64,000 nucleotides of DNA, from NCBI RefSeq assembly GCF_014235765.1, contig NZ_JACMYH010000003.1:372001-436000 (forward strand), written 5' to 3'. Below are positions 55,977-64,000 of the stretch, in pieces; positions within the stretch are counted from its first letter, which is position 1; the number at the start of each line of letters is the position of its first letter. Below the pieces are notes generated by a model, which worked only from the letters and a program-made list of their open reading frames with translations, did no database searches and was not told the origin of the DNA. The DNA comes from Pseudomonas baltica (GTDB lineage Bacteria > Pseudomonadota > Gammaproteobacteria > Pseudomonadales > Pseudomonadaceae). A program made the position numbers and the translations under genes.

Positions 55977-57977
55977 TCATCGCGTTCGCAGGGGTGCGTA
56001 GAGGTGTATCAAAAGCGCTGTGAAAGAGGGTTCGAGCACACGGTTGCCGTGGCCGCTCAGGTGGTCGGCATCGGCGAAGAGTGGTGTTTCGTTCGAGTCG
56101 TAGGCCGAGCAGGTGTTGCCCGGGCAAAGGATCGGCAACGGATCCCAGACGTTCAGCGCCGGGTATTCGCGGGTCAGTATCGTCAGCAGATGCATCTGCG
56201 GCGCACGTAGCTGCACTATCCGGTCGTGTTCCACGCTCAGTCCGGGCGTGCAGATCGGATTCATTCGGTTGAATGGATCCGAGCAACGGTTCGCCGGGGC
56301 CTTGAAGACCGGCGACGGTGCGTCGATCAGTACGGTCAAGCCCGCCGCCTGCAGCGGTTCGAGCACGGCGTCGGCGGCCTGGCGGGCCGCTTGGGCGTGT
56401 TGCACAGTGCGCTCGCCGCGTGCTTGTTCGAAGATTGAGTCCTCGCCCTGCTGCCAATCGCGGCCCGCCAGCTCCGGCATGCGCAGGGACGCCAGGAACA
56501 CCACATCGCCCGGCTTGGCGCGTGCCTGAATATCGGCCAACGCACTGCTCTGCCAAGTCGCGCAGGCGGACGGATCGGCATCCAGCAGGCTGACCACCGC
56601 GCAGCCGCCGCGTTCGTATTCCACCACGTCGATGCCCAGTCGCAGCGAGACGATGTTGAGCATCGTGCGGTAGGCGGCGGTGTGTGAGTCGCCCAGCACG
56701 AAAAGCTGGCGCCCTTGCAGGCCCGGCTGGTCGATCTTTTCGATCGGCTCCCGAGGGTAGTGTCTGTAGGCATGCCAGGTGTAGCTATCGGCCACGGTAC
56801 TCAGCGATAAACGCTCGGTGGAGTGGATTGTCCACGCCGCAATTCCGGCGCACAGCCCCATGGCAGTCAGCCCACCGCACATCGACAGCCCCGCACGGCG
56901 ATGCCACCGCGTGCCGCCACGGCGCACTGGCATTTCAACCCAGTGGTAGGACGCCGCTGCCAGGCCGAACACCAGCAACGGGTAGGCCAGCTGGATCCAC
57001 AATGCTTCCAGGCCAATGGTCCAGCGCAGGAATACCGCCACGGGCCAGTGCCACAGGTACAGCGAATATGACAGGCGCCCCACGTACGTCAGGGCTGGCC
57101 ATTGCAAGACCGTCAGCAACGGGCCAGCGGGTCGATCGCTGCCGAGCACCACGGCGGCGATCAGCAACACCGTGCCCAGCACCGGGACCAGCGCCCATGG
57201 GTACGGGAAGCGTGCAGCCGGCGTCAGGATGAAGCCTGCCGCCAGCAACGCCAGCCCGGCCACCAGCATCGCCTGTCTATGCCACGGTTGCAGGCGAGTC
57301 AGGCGGCCTTGGCCAATGGCCTGGAACAGCAATGCACCAGCGGCCAGTTCCCAGAAACGGCTGGGCAGCAGATAGAACGCCGACAAGGGTGCGGCGTGGG
57401 TCTGCACCGCGCACCAGGCCAGCGAGGCAAGGGTCAAGGCAGGCAGCAGGCAGCGCGCGATCACGCTGTTTTCGCGGTAGCGCAGCCAGAGCAGGATGAC
57501 CGTGGGCAATAGCAGATAGAACTGTTCTTCCACGCCCAGCGACCAGGTGTGCAGGTACGGGTTGAACTCAGCTTTCGGTGAGAAATAGGTGTCGGTCTGC
57601 CAGGCCAGAACCAGGTTGCTCAGCCCCACGAATGCGGCCAGGCCGGTGTCTTCGTTCTGGCTGCTGAGCCATACCGGGGGAATGATCAACGCCGACATCA
57701 GGACACTGGCGGTGAGCACAAGCAATAACGCCGGAAGAATGCGCAGCAGGCGTCGTTGGTAGAACTCCAGCAGGAAGGCGCGCAGCGGCAGGCCACTCGT
57801 TTGCGCCAGGGAGCGGCTGATCACGTAGCCGGAAATGACGAAGAACATGTCTACGCCGGTGAAGCCTCCTGGCAGAAAGCGCAGGAAATCGACATGGAAA
57901 ACGATGACTGCAAGTACCGCGATCGCGCGCAGGCCATCGATGCCCGCAACGTATGGCAAGCCGGGAGTGGAGGACAT
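55977..57977 (-). CDS. OafA/YrhL-type acyltransferase with SGNH domain
   Basis: 666 residues. The N-terminal acyltransferase-3 domain (about ten membrane helices, residues 1-380: YVAGIDGLRAIAVLAVIVFH, FTGVDMFFVISGYVISRSLA) is followed by a periplasmic SGNH-type esterase/transferase domain (LFVLGDSHTAAYRTM with catalytic Ser, and DADHLSGHGNRVL with Asp-His). Members O-acetylate LPS O-antigen, peptidoglycan or exopolysaccharide. The acceptor here is unknown. It reads leftward towards the Rhs gene, which starts about 140 bases downstream of its stop. Confidence 0.9.
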   Translation of the reverse strand: MSSTPGLPYVAGIDGLRAIAVLAVIVFHVDFLRFLPGGFTGVDMFFVISGYVISRSLAQTSGLPLRAFLLEFYQRRLLRILPALLLVLTASVLMSALIIPPVWLSSQNEDTGLAAFVGLSNLVLAWQTDTYFSPKAEFNPYLHTWSLGVEEQFYLLLPTVILLWLRYRENSVIARCLLPALTLASLAWCAVQTHAAPLSAFYLLPSRFWELAAGALLFQAIGQGRLTRLQPWHRQAMLVAGLALLAAGFILTPAARFPYPWALVPVLGTVLLIAAVVLGSDRPAGPLLTVLQWPALTYVGRLSYSLYLWHWPVAVFLRWTIGLEALWIQLAYPLLVFGLAAASYHWVEMPVRRGGTRWHRRAGLSMCGGLTAMGLCAGIAAWTIHSTERLSLSTVADSYTWHAYRHYPREPIEKIDQPGLQGRQLFVLGDSHTAAYRTMLNIVSLRLGIDVVEYERGGCAVVSLLDADPSACATWQSSALADIQARAKPGDVVFLASLRMPELAGRDWQQGEDSIFEQARGERTVQHAQAARQAADAVLEPLQAAGLTVLIDAPSPVFKAPANRCSDPFNRMNPICTPGLSVEHDRIVQLRAPQMHLLTILTREYPALNVWDPLPILCPGNTCSAYDSNETPLFADADHLSGHGNRVLEPSFTALLIHLYAPLRTR

Positions 57978-58086
57978 GGTGCCGCCCTTTTATTGTTGGG
58001 CAGCGACCATAGGATGCCTGGGCAGGCAAACGCCAGATTGCATCTTTTCAGGATGTATCCCGAGCTGGGCGACTGGTGCTCACAGC

Positions 58087-58150
58087 TCCGCAGAAGCGGT
58101 CCGCGGCTGCGAAACGCGCGCCGCGCACTGTCAGGTTTACCGCACCAAGC
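58087..58150. repeat. Decayed REP family A element
   Basis: CGCAGAAGCGGTCCGCGGCTGCGAA resembles the left arm GTAGGAGCGGTCCGTGGCC (quoted within the limit: GAAGCGGTCCGCGGCTGCGA). A weak right arm CCTTCGCCGCCGAC follows. It marks the 3' side of gbcA. Confidence 0.4.
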
Positions 58151-58174
58151 CTTCGCCGCCGACGAGCTCGCCTG

Positions 58175-59470
58175 TTACTCGTGCACTGCCACGCCCTTGA
58201 GATACGCCGCAGGCTCCGCCCCCAGGTTGCTCAGCAGCCGCTCGCTGTACCAGTCGATGAAGTTCACCACGCCGAATTCGTAGGTCTTCGAGTACGGCCC
58301 CGGCTGGTAGGCGGTGGAGTTGATGCCGCGCTGGTTTTCCTCGGCCAGGCGGCGGTCCTGGTCGTTGGTCGCGTCCCACACCTGGCGCATCCGCGCGACG
58401 TCGTAGTCCACGCCTTCCACGGCGTCCTTGTGCACCAGCCACTTGGTGGTGACCACCGTTTCCTGCGCGCTGATCGGCCACACCGTGAACACGATGATGT
58501 GGTCACCCATGCAGTGGTTCCAGGAATGCGGCAGGTGCAGGATGCGCATCGAACCCAGGTCCGGATTCTTGATGCGCCCCATCAGTTTCTTGCAGCCGAC
58601 CTGGCCGTCCAGCGTCATCGACAGCGTGCCCTTGAGCAGCGGCATGCGCACGATGCGGTTGCGCAGGCCGTGGCTGGCGTGGGCGTAGGGGATCTTCTCG
58701 GCATCCCAGGCGGCAGCCGAGGCGGCCACATGGTCCTTGAAGGCCTGGTCGGCGCGGGGGTCGGTGACGTCGTCCCATTCCAGCAGGGTCTTGAGCAATT
58801 CGGGGTGGGCGCCGCCGCAGTGGTAGCACTCGCGGTTGTTCTCCAGCACCAGTTTCCAGTTGGCCTTTTCCAGCAGATCGGTCTGCACCGCGACCTTGGT
58901 GTTTTCCATGTCGTACGGTTCCATGTAATGGTTCAGCGTACTGAGGAAATTGTCGATCGCAGGCGGGTTCTCCGCCAGGCTGATGAAAATGTAGCCGCCT
59001 GACGTTTTCACATGCACGAGCTTGAGGCCGTACTGCTTCATGTCGAAGTCGGCGCCCATCTCGGTGCCGGCGAACAGCAGGCGGCCATCCAGCTCGTAGG
59101 TCCATTGGTGGTAATGGCAGACCAGCTTGGCCACCTTGCCTTTTTCCTTGGTGCACAGTCGCGAACCGCGATGGCGGCAGACGTTGTGAAAGGCATGCAC
59201 CACTCCTTCGGCCCCGCGCACCACGAGGATCGGATTGCTGCCGATCTGCAGGGTGAGGTAGTTGCCCTTGGCCGGGATCTCGCATGTCATGCCGGCGATC
59301 AGCCATTCCTTGTTGAAGATCTCCTGCATGTCGATCTGGAACAGGCGTTCGTCGTTGTAGAACGGCTGCGGCAGCGAGAAGGTACGCTCGCGTTCCTGCA
59401 GCATCTGGGCGGTTGCCTTGCGTGCGGGTTCCAGCGGATCGCCCAGACTCAGGGTAGTGGTGGCATCCAT
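58175..59470 (-). CDS. gbcA: Glycine betaine monooxygenase, Rieske oxygenase component
   Basis: 431 residues from the ATG at 59470 (MDATTTLSLGDPLEPARKAT), preferred because homologues begin there and GAGG lies nine bases upstream; in-frame ATGs at 59479 and 59485 are alternatives. Rieske cluster: NVCRHRGSRLC followed after 17 residues by LVCHYHQW (CxH-x17-CxxH). Mononuclear iron region: ENNRECYHCGGAHPE. Demethylates glycine betaine to dimethylglycine and formaldehyde with electrons from GbcB, which is divergently transcribed next door. GbdR-activated in P. aeruginosa. Confidence 0.96.
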   Translation of the reverse strand: MDATTTLSLGDPLEPARKATAQMLQERERTFSLPQPFYNDERLFQIDMQEIFNKEWLIAGMTCEIPAKGNYLTLQIGSNPILVVRGAEGVVHAFHNVCRHRGSRLCTKEKGKVAKLVCHYHQWTYELDGRLLFAGTEMGADFDMKQYGLKLVHVKTSGGYIFISLAENPPAIDNFLSTLNHYMEPYDMENTKVAVQTDLLEKANWKLVLENNRECYHCGGAHPELLKTLLEWDDVTDPRADQAFKDHVAASAAAWDAEKIPYAHASHGLRNRIVRMPLLKGTLSMTLDGQVGCKKLMGRIKNPDLGSMRILHLPHSWNHCMGDHIIVFTVWPISAQETVVTTKWLVHKDAVEGVDYDVARMRQVWDATNDQDRRLAEENQRGINSTAYQPGPYSKTYEFGVVNFIDWYSERLLSNLGAEPAAYLKGVAVHE

Positions 59471-59756
59471 CGTGTTCATCCTCATGGCCAGGCAGTGTGG
59501 CCGCGAAAAAAGTGGCTGTTACGGTTGTCGACGCAAGGCGGCTGAAACTGCGTTCAGATGCGGTGGAGTGTGCGACTCGGCGCGCCATGAACCTTATCCA
59601 TGGGCGACATGGCCAAATCCATTCCCGACGCTGCAGGCTAGGCGGCATGGGGCTGGTCGCCATGAGCATGTGGATGTCGCGGATGGGAATGTGGCGGTAG
59701 CGGTGCACCCGCAGAATCGCTGCACGCACAGTCGGCAGTCGACCTTGGAGACCAGC
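59471..59756. other. Divergent gbcA-gbcB promoter region
   Basis: No gene. Contains both promoters and presumably GbdR sites. No 21-base-spaced repeat like those near cbcX or caiX was found. Short hairpins are visible, but no clear terminator. Confidence 0.5.
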
Positions 59757-60857
59757 ATGTCCAACCCCTTCCTGATGCCCGTCAATACCCAGACCTGGGC
59801 CAATGGGCGCCACATCGTTCGTTGCGTCAAGGTGATCCAGGAAACCTGGGACGTGCGCACCTTCTGCTTCATGGCCGACCAGCCCATTCTGTTCTTCTTC
59901 AAGCCGGGCCAGTTCGTGACTTTGGAGCTGGAAATCGAAGGTCAGCCGGTGATGCGCTCATACACCATCTCCAGCGCGCCGTCGGTGCCGTACAGCTTTT
60001 CCATCACCATCAAGCGGGTGCCGGGCGGGCGCGTTTCGAACTGGTTGCACGACACCCTCCACGAAGGCCAGGAGCTGGCGGTGCACGGGCCGGTCGGGCT
60101 GTTCAATGCCATCGACTTTCCGGCACCGAAGATTCTCTATCTCAGCGGCGGGGTCGGTATCACGCCGGTGATGTCGATGGCGCGCTGGTTCTACGACACC
60201 AACGCCAACGTCGACATGGTTTTCGTGCACAGTGCGCGTTCGCCCAAGGACATCATCTACCACCGCGAACTGGAGCACATGGCCTCGCGGGTCGACAACT
60301 TCAGCCTGCACATCATCTGCGAGAAGCATGGGCTGGGTGAGCCGTGGTCGGGCTACCGTGGCTACCTGAACCACAAGCTGCTGGAATTGATCGCGCCCGA
60401 CTTCATGGAGCGCGAGGTGTATTGCTGCGGGCCGACCCCGTACATGACTGCGGTCAAGCGCCTGCTGGAAGCCGCCGGCTTCGACATGACCCGTTACCAC
60501 GAGGAATCGTTCGGCGCCACGCCGCCCGAGGCGCGCGCCGACGCCGTGGAACAGGCCGAGCAGGCGGCCGATGCGCCGGAAGTGGACGTCTCGGAACTGC
60601 ACCTGGTGGAGTTCACCGCCAGCGGCAAGAGCATCCGCGTGGCGCCGGGCGAAACCGTGCATGCAGCGGCTTCCAAGCTGGGAATGATGATTCCCAAGGC
60701 CTGCGGCATGGGCATCTGTGGCACCTGCAAGGTGCTCAAGCTGGGAGGCGAGGTGGAGATGGAGCACAACGGCGGCATCACCGAGGATGACGAAGCCGAG
60801 GGCTACATCCTGTCCTGCTGCAGCGTGCCGAAGGGAGATGTGCGCATCGAGTTCTGA
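59757..60857 (+). CDS. gbcB: Glycine betaine monooxygenase, reductase component
   Basis: 366 residues. FAD-binding RSYTISSAPSVPYSF, NAD-binding GGVGITPVMSMARWF and YCCGPTPYMTAVKRLL, then a plant-type 2Fe-2S domain at the C-terminus (CGMGICGTC with a last Cys in ILSCCSVP). Passes electrons from NAD(P)H to GbcA. Start chosen at 59757, where GGAG lies seven bases upstream. The insert of about 30 acidic residues before the ferredoxin domain (AVEQAEQAADAPEVDVS) is a linker. Followed by a 62-bp tandem array. Confidence 0.96.
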   Translation: MSNPFLMPVNTQTWANGRHIVRCVKVIQETWDVRTFCFMADQPILFFFKPGQFVTLELEIEGQPVMRSYTISSAPSVPYSFSITIKRVPGGRVSNWLHDTLHEGQELAVHGPVGLFNAIDFPAPKILYLSGGVGITPVMSMARWFYDTNANVDMVFVHSARSPKDIIYHRELEHMASRVDNFSLHIICEKHGLGEPWSGYRGYLNHKLLELIAPDFMEREVYCCGPTPYMTAVKRLLEAAGFDMTRYHEESFGATPPEARADAVEQAEQAADAPEVDVSELHLVEFTASGKSIRVAPGETVHAAASKLGMMIPKACGMGICGTCKVLKLGGEVEMEHNGGITEDDEAEGYILSCCSVPKGDVRIEF

Positions 60858-60902
60858 TGTGCGATTGCGGTGTCAGTCGTGGTTTCGGACGACTGCATCG
60901 AG

Positions 60903-61346
60903 GCCAGACGCGGCTTGCGCCGCTGCTACAGGGGGGCGCGGTGTTTCTGAACGACTGCGTCGAAGCCGGACGCGGCTTGCGCCGCTGCTACGAGGTATTG
61001 CGGTGCATCTGAACGACTGCGTCGAGGCCGGACGCGGCTTGCGCCGCTGCTACAAGGTATTGCGGTGCATCTGAAAGACTGCATCGAAGCCGGACGCGGC
61101 TTGCGCCGCTGCTACAGGGGGGCGCGGTGTTTCTGAACGACTGCGTCGCGGCCGGACGCGGCTTGCGCCGCTGCTACAGGGGGGCGCGGTGTTTCTGAAC
61201 GACTGCGTCGCGGCCGGACGCGGCTTGCGCCGCTGCTACAAGGCATTGCGGTGCATCTGAACGCCTGCGTCGAAGCCGGACGCGGCTTGCGCCGCTGCTA
61301 CTGGGGAACGCGGTGTTTCTGTAGCAGCGGCGCGAGCCGCGTCGGC
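60903..61346. repeat. REP family C tandem array, seven units with exact 62-bp period
   Basis: CGGCTTGCGCCGCTGCTAC begins at 60911, 60973, 61035, 61097, 61159, 61221 and 61283, always 62 bases apart. Units have two alternating inner variants (ggggggcgcggtgtttctg and aggtattgcggtgcatctg types). The array is closed by one inverted copy (TGTAGCAGCGGCGCGAGCC) at 61320. Lies between gbcB and the chemoreceptor gene. Confidence 0.95.
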
Positions 61347-61391
61347 GGTGCGCGCGGTGTCTATGAGTGAACGCGTGAAGGCGCCCGGTGC

Positions 61392-63017
61392 TTACACCTT
61401 GAAGCGTGCCACCAGCCCGTTCAGATCCACTGCCAGGCGCGCCAGTTCGCCGCTGGCTGCCGTGGTCTGCGCCGAACCTGCAGCGGTCTGCACCGACAGG
61501 TCGCGAATGTTCACCAGATTGCGGTCCACTTCGCGTGCCACCTGGGCCTGCTCTTCGGCGGCGCTGGCGATCACCAGGTTGCGTTCGTTGATCTGCACGA
61601 TCGCGCCATTGATCGTCTCCAGCGCCATGCCGGCGCCTTTGGCTATGTTGAGGGTCGACTCGGCGCGCTCGGTGCTGTTGCGCATCGAGTCCACGGCCTG
61701 CTCGGTGCCGCCCTGGATGCTGCCGATCATGCGTTCGATCTCGCTGGTCGACTGCTGGGTACGGTGCGCCAGCGCGCGGACCTCGTCGGCCACCACGGCA
61801 AACCCGCGGCCTGCCTCGCCGGCACGTGCCGCCTCGATGGCAGCGTTGAGCGCCAGCAGGTTGGTCTGGTCGGCCAGGCCACGAATCACGTCCAGCACCT
61901 TGCCGATGTCACGCGACTCGGTTGCCAGGTTGCCAATCAGCTCGGCGGTGCTCTGCACGTCGCCGCTCATGCGTTCGATGGCGCTGACGGTTTCCATGAC
62001 CAGGTCACGGCCATCGCTGGCCGACGTGGTCGCGTCCTTGGACGCCTCGGAGGTGCTCACGGCGTTGCGTGCCACTTCTTCGACCGCACTGGTCATCTCG
62101 TTGACCGCAGTGGCGGCCTGTTCGATCTCGTTGTTCTGCTGAGTCAGGCCGCGAGCACCTTCGTCGGTGACGCTGTTGAGTTCCTCGGCAGCCGATGCCA
62201 ATTGGGTCGCCGAACCGGAAATACGCTGCAGGGTATCGCGCAGCTTGCCCTGCATCTTCTGCATGGCCAGCAGCAACCGCGCGGCTTCGTCGCGCCCCTC
62301 GGCATGGATCGGCCGGGTCAGGTTGCCTTCGGCAATTGCCTCGGCCGCCACCAGTGCCTGGTCGATCGGCCTGACGATGCTGCGGGTCAACAGCCAGGCA
62401 AACAGGAACGTCAGCAGGGTCGCCACGATCAGCATGCCCACCACCCAGGTGAACGCCGAGCGGTATTCATCCTCGGCTTGCTGATTGATCTCGCGGGTTT
62501 GCACATTGTTGATCTTGACCAGTTTCTCGAGCACGGCATTGACCTGCTCGGAATTGCTCAGCATGTCGCTGTTGAGCATGGTCCGCAGCTCTTCCACCTG
62601 GCCGTTGGCCGAAAAGCTCTTCATGCGAGCTTCGAGCTGGCGATACTGGCCCAGCAAACGCTTGTAGTCATCGTAGGCCGCCTGCTCTTCGTCATTGGAG
62701 ATCATTTTCTCGTAACGGGCCTGGGCCTGGTTGATCTGCTCGTTGCGCTGGTCGAACAGCTGCACGGTTTTCTGCTGGATGTCGGCTTCGCGATTGAGTA
62801 ACAAGCGGTACGACAGCACACGCAGGCGCAGCGTCAGCTGGGTCAGCTCGTCCAGGCTGGTGATGCTGGGTACGGTGTTGTTCTCGATGTTCTGGCCGGC
62901 GGCGCGGATGTGGCTCATCTGGACCAGGGAAAACACCCCGAGCACGATCATCAGCACGCCGATGAGGGAGAAACCGAGCAGCGCGCGCGGGGCGATGTTC
63001 ATGTTGCGTAAAGACAT
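61392..63017 (-). CDS. Methyl-accepting chemotaxis protein
   Basis: 541 residues: membrane helix (10-32), periplasmic four-helix-bundle sensor (about 35-190), second helix (about 192-212), HAMP (213-265) and cytoplasmic signalling domain with the hairpin tip [20 protein letters not shown] and flanking methylation helices. Sensor domain of 4HB type; ligand unknown. The position beside the betaine genes suggests, but does not show, a link to quaternary amines. No CheR or CheB nearby. The 375-base gap to gbcB holds only repeats. Confidence 0.9.
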   Translation of the reverse strand: MSLRNMNIAPRALLGFSLIGVLMIVLGVFSLVQMSHIRAAGQNIENNTVPSITSLDELTQLTLRLRVLSYRLLLNREADIQQKTVQLFDQRNEQINQAQARYEKMISNDEEQAAYDDYKRLLGQYRQLEARMKSFSANGQVEELRTMLNSDMLSNSEQVNAVLEKLVKINNVQTREINQQAEDEYRSAFTWVVGMLIVATLLTFLFAWLLTRSIVRPIDQALVAAEAIAEGNLTRPIHAEGRDEAARLLLAMQKMQGKLRDTLQRISGSATQLASAAEELNSVTDEGARGLTQQNNEIEQAATAVNEMTSAVEEVARNAVSTSEASKDATTSASDGRDLVMETVSAIERMSGDVQSTAELIGNLATESRDIGKVLDVIRGLADQTNLLALNAAIEAARAGEAGRGFAVVADEVRALAHRTQQSTSEIERMIGSIQGGTEQAVDSMRNSTERAESTLNIAKGAGMALETINGAIVQINERNLVIASAAEEQAQVAREVDRNLVNIRDLSVQTAAGSAQTTAASGELARLAVDLNGLVARFKV

Positions 63018-63274
63018 GTGAGGTTACCGAAAGGTAGGGCGCGTCCGTGCGACACAAGAAAGGGCTGCACGGCTTATCGGTCGAATGTAAAAAGTCTGAA
63101 GGGGACAAATTGCCGCAGGCGATGCGCGTCATCGCGAACGCTCAAGCGATGAAGACCGATGAACGGGACGAACCGAACAGCGATTTGGGGGTCCATCGGG
63201 GTCCTATCAAAGCTGGCCCGGGCGAGGTTTTTTCTTTATCGTTCGCGCCCCTGACAAAGTGTTGGAAATAGCAA

Positions 63275-63499
63275 ATGTTGGAAGCATCCCTGAATCAATT
63301 GGAAAGCCTGGTAAACGACCTGGTCAAGCACAACCGGGAACTGGCCGAACGCAATGCCCAGCTGGCCGGCGAGCTGGCCCAGGCCAAGGATGACAACGAC
63401 ACGCTGCAGCTCAGTCTGCTGGAACAGGAAGAGCAGCAGGGCGCGACCACCGCGCGTATTCAAGCACTGGTCGAGCGTGCTACCGCGGCGGCGGTATGA
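63275..63499 (+). CDS. TIGR02449 family coiled-coil protein
   Basis: 74 residues, almost entirely coiled coil (LNQLESLVNDLVKHNRELAE, then ELAQAKDDNDTLQLSLLEQE). TIGR02449 proteins are small ZapB-like or septum-associated factors of unknown function, usually directly upstream of zapA. That holds here (4-base overlap with the next gene). GGAAAT precedes the ATG by seven bases. Confidence 0.75.
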   Translation: MLEASLNQLESLVNDLVKHNRELAERNAQLAGELAQAKDDNDTLQLSLLEQEEQQGATTARIQALVERATAAAV

Positions 63500-63789
63500 A
63501 CCTTGACGACGGGGTCGAGGTCTTCTCGATCCTGGGCAACGAATATTCAGTGAAAGCGCCGCCCGGCGAACAGCAGGCGCTGCGTCAGGCGTTCGGCATG
63601 CTCGAGCGCACGCTGGCGCAGACCAAGCGCAGCCATCCGACATTGATCGGCGACCGCCTGCTGGTGCTGGCCGCGCTGAATCTATGCCAGCGCCAGGTCG
63701 AGCTGAGCCAGGGCCACGCCCATGCCATGGACCAGTGCAAAAGCAGGATCGACGCCCTGGTGAGTCGCTGCAGCGATACGCAGGACTGA
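63496..63789 (+). CDS. ZapA-like cell division protein (divergent)
   Basis: 97 residues: [20 protein letters not shown] (ZapA N-terminal beta region) and [20 protein letters not shown] (the ZapA helix). ZapA stabilises FtsZ bundles at the septum. Compared with the housekeeping pseudomonad ZapA that precedes 6S RNA, this copy is diverged, and no 6S RNA or 5-formyltetrahydrofolate cycloligase gene follows; hemE follows instead. It may be a second ZapA paralogue. Coupled to the TIGR02449 gene by an ATGA overlap. Confidence 0.65.
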   Translation: MNLDDGVEVFSILGNEYSVKAPPGEQQALRQAFGMLERTLAQTKRSHPTLIGDRLLVLAALNLCQRQVELSQGHAHAMDQCKSRIDALVSRCSDTQD

Positions 63790-63901
63790 TTCAGCCAGGC
63801 GGCCGGGTGGTGCTGCTGCGCAGACCACCGTCCAGCCCTCGCCGGTGGCTTGTTGTTCTTTGCTCTGCGAAAATCCTCATACTTTTCTGCCGGATGTTGA
63901 C

Positions 63902-64000
63902 ATGACTCCCCTCAAGAACGACCGCTTCCTGCGTGCCCTGCTCAAGCAGCCCGTTGACGTCACCCCGGTGTGGATGATGCGCCAGGCCGGACGCTACCTG
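63902..64000 (+). CDS. hemE: Uroporphyrinogen decarboxylase (5' end only)
   Basis: First 33 residues visible: [20 protein letters not shown] followed by a [10 protein letters not shown] end, the conserved HemE N-terminus. Converts uroporphyrinogen III to coproporphyrinogen III in heme synthesis. The ATG follows a weak ribosome site. The rest lies past the window edge. Confidence 0.93.
   Translation, partial: MTPLKNDRFLRALLKQPVDVTPVWMMRQAGRYL

Noticed and set aside
60903..61346. CRISPR array
   Set aside because: The whole 62-base unit is repeated including the inner part, so there are no unique spacers, and no cas gene is near.
63790..63901. 6S RNA downstream of the ZapA-like gene
   Set aside because: The gap is only 112 bases and then hemE starts; too short for the roughly 180-base 6S RNA.

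Overview
The window is a stretch of a Pseudomonas chromosome, most like the P. putida group. Supporting this are the high GC content, the order arsR-methyltransferase/metK | tkt-epd-pgk-fba | cfcR (the P. putida c-di-GMP regulator), a near-complete choline/carnitine/glycine-betaine catabolic region of the P. aeruginosa PA5372-PA5411 type, and dense pseudomonad REP-type intergenic palindromes. No rRNA or tRNA gene, CRISPR array or complete insertion sequence was seen.

Layout. 1-3.6 kb: Na+/H+ antiporter (cut by the window edge), MFS exporter, MAPEG protein, DUF1090 protein. 3.8-12.9 kb: methyl-cycle and central carbon block. metK and an ArsR-methyltransferase fusion gene read leftward. tkt, epd, pgk, three small lipoproteins (one MliC-type) and fba read rightward. 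A 28-bp near-perfect palindrome lies between the two arms. 13-26 kb: cfcR (REC-PAS-GGDEF-EAL), YgjP-type metalloprotein, small winged-helix protein, ElaA-type GNAT, YccS-type membrane protein, YhiN-type flavoprotein, DbpA helicase, DHA2 exporter and a second-type TldD/TldE pair.

26.4-60.9 kb is the quaternary-amine region. betIBA converts choline to glycine betaine. cbcXWV is the choline/betaine/carnitine ABC importer, gbdR the AraC-family activator, cdhA/B/C with caiX and cdhR the carnitine branch, gbcA/gbcB the glycine betaine to dimethylglycine step, and dgcA/dgcB plus an EtfAB pair the dimethylglycine to sarcosine step. An M19-like dipeptidase homologue and a DUF5943 gene sit in the dgc operon. 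Together these feed betaine stepwise to sarcosine, with electrons leaving through DgcB/Etf.

Two accessory islets interrupt this region. At 36.3-38.1 kb is an overlapping SMC/ABC-like ATPase plus HNH-like gene pair resembling a Septu-type defence module. At 52.8-58.0 kb is an orphan TccC-like Rhs protein with an unknown C-terminal domain, next to an OafA-type acyltransferase. 61-64 kb: chemoreceptor, TIGR02449 protein, divergent ZapA-like protein and the start of hemE.

Three families of inverted REP-like repeats pepper the gaps: (A) GTAGGAGCGGTC...GGCCGCGAA, (B) CCTCTTCGCGGGCAGAGCCC, (C) GACGCGGCTTGCGCCGCTGC. Some are amplified into tandem arrays with fixed periods (105, 62, 90 and 15 bp). 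One supplies the stop codon of a gene and another has extended a coding sequence. Paired 13-bp direct repeats with exactly 21-bp spacing upstream of cbcX/gbdR and of caiX/cdhR are good candidates for AraC-family operators.
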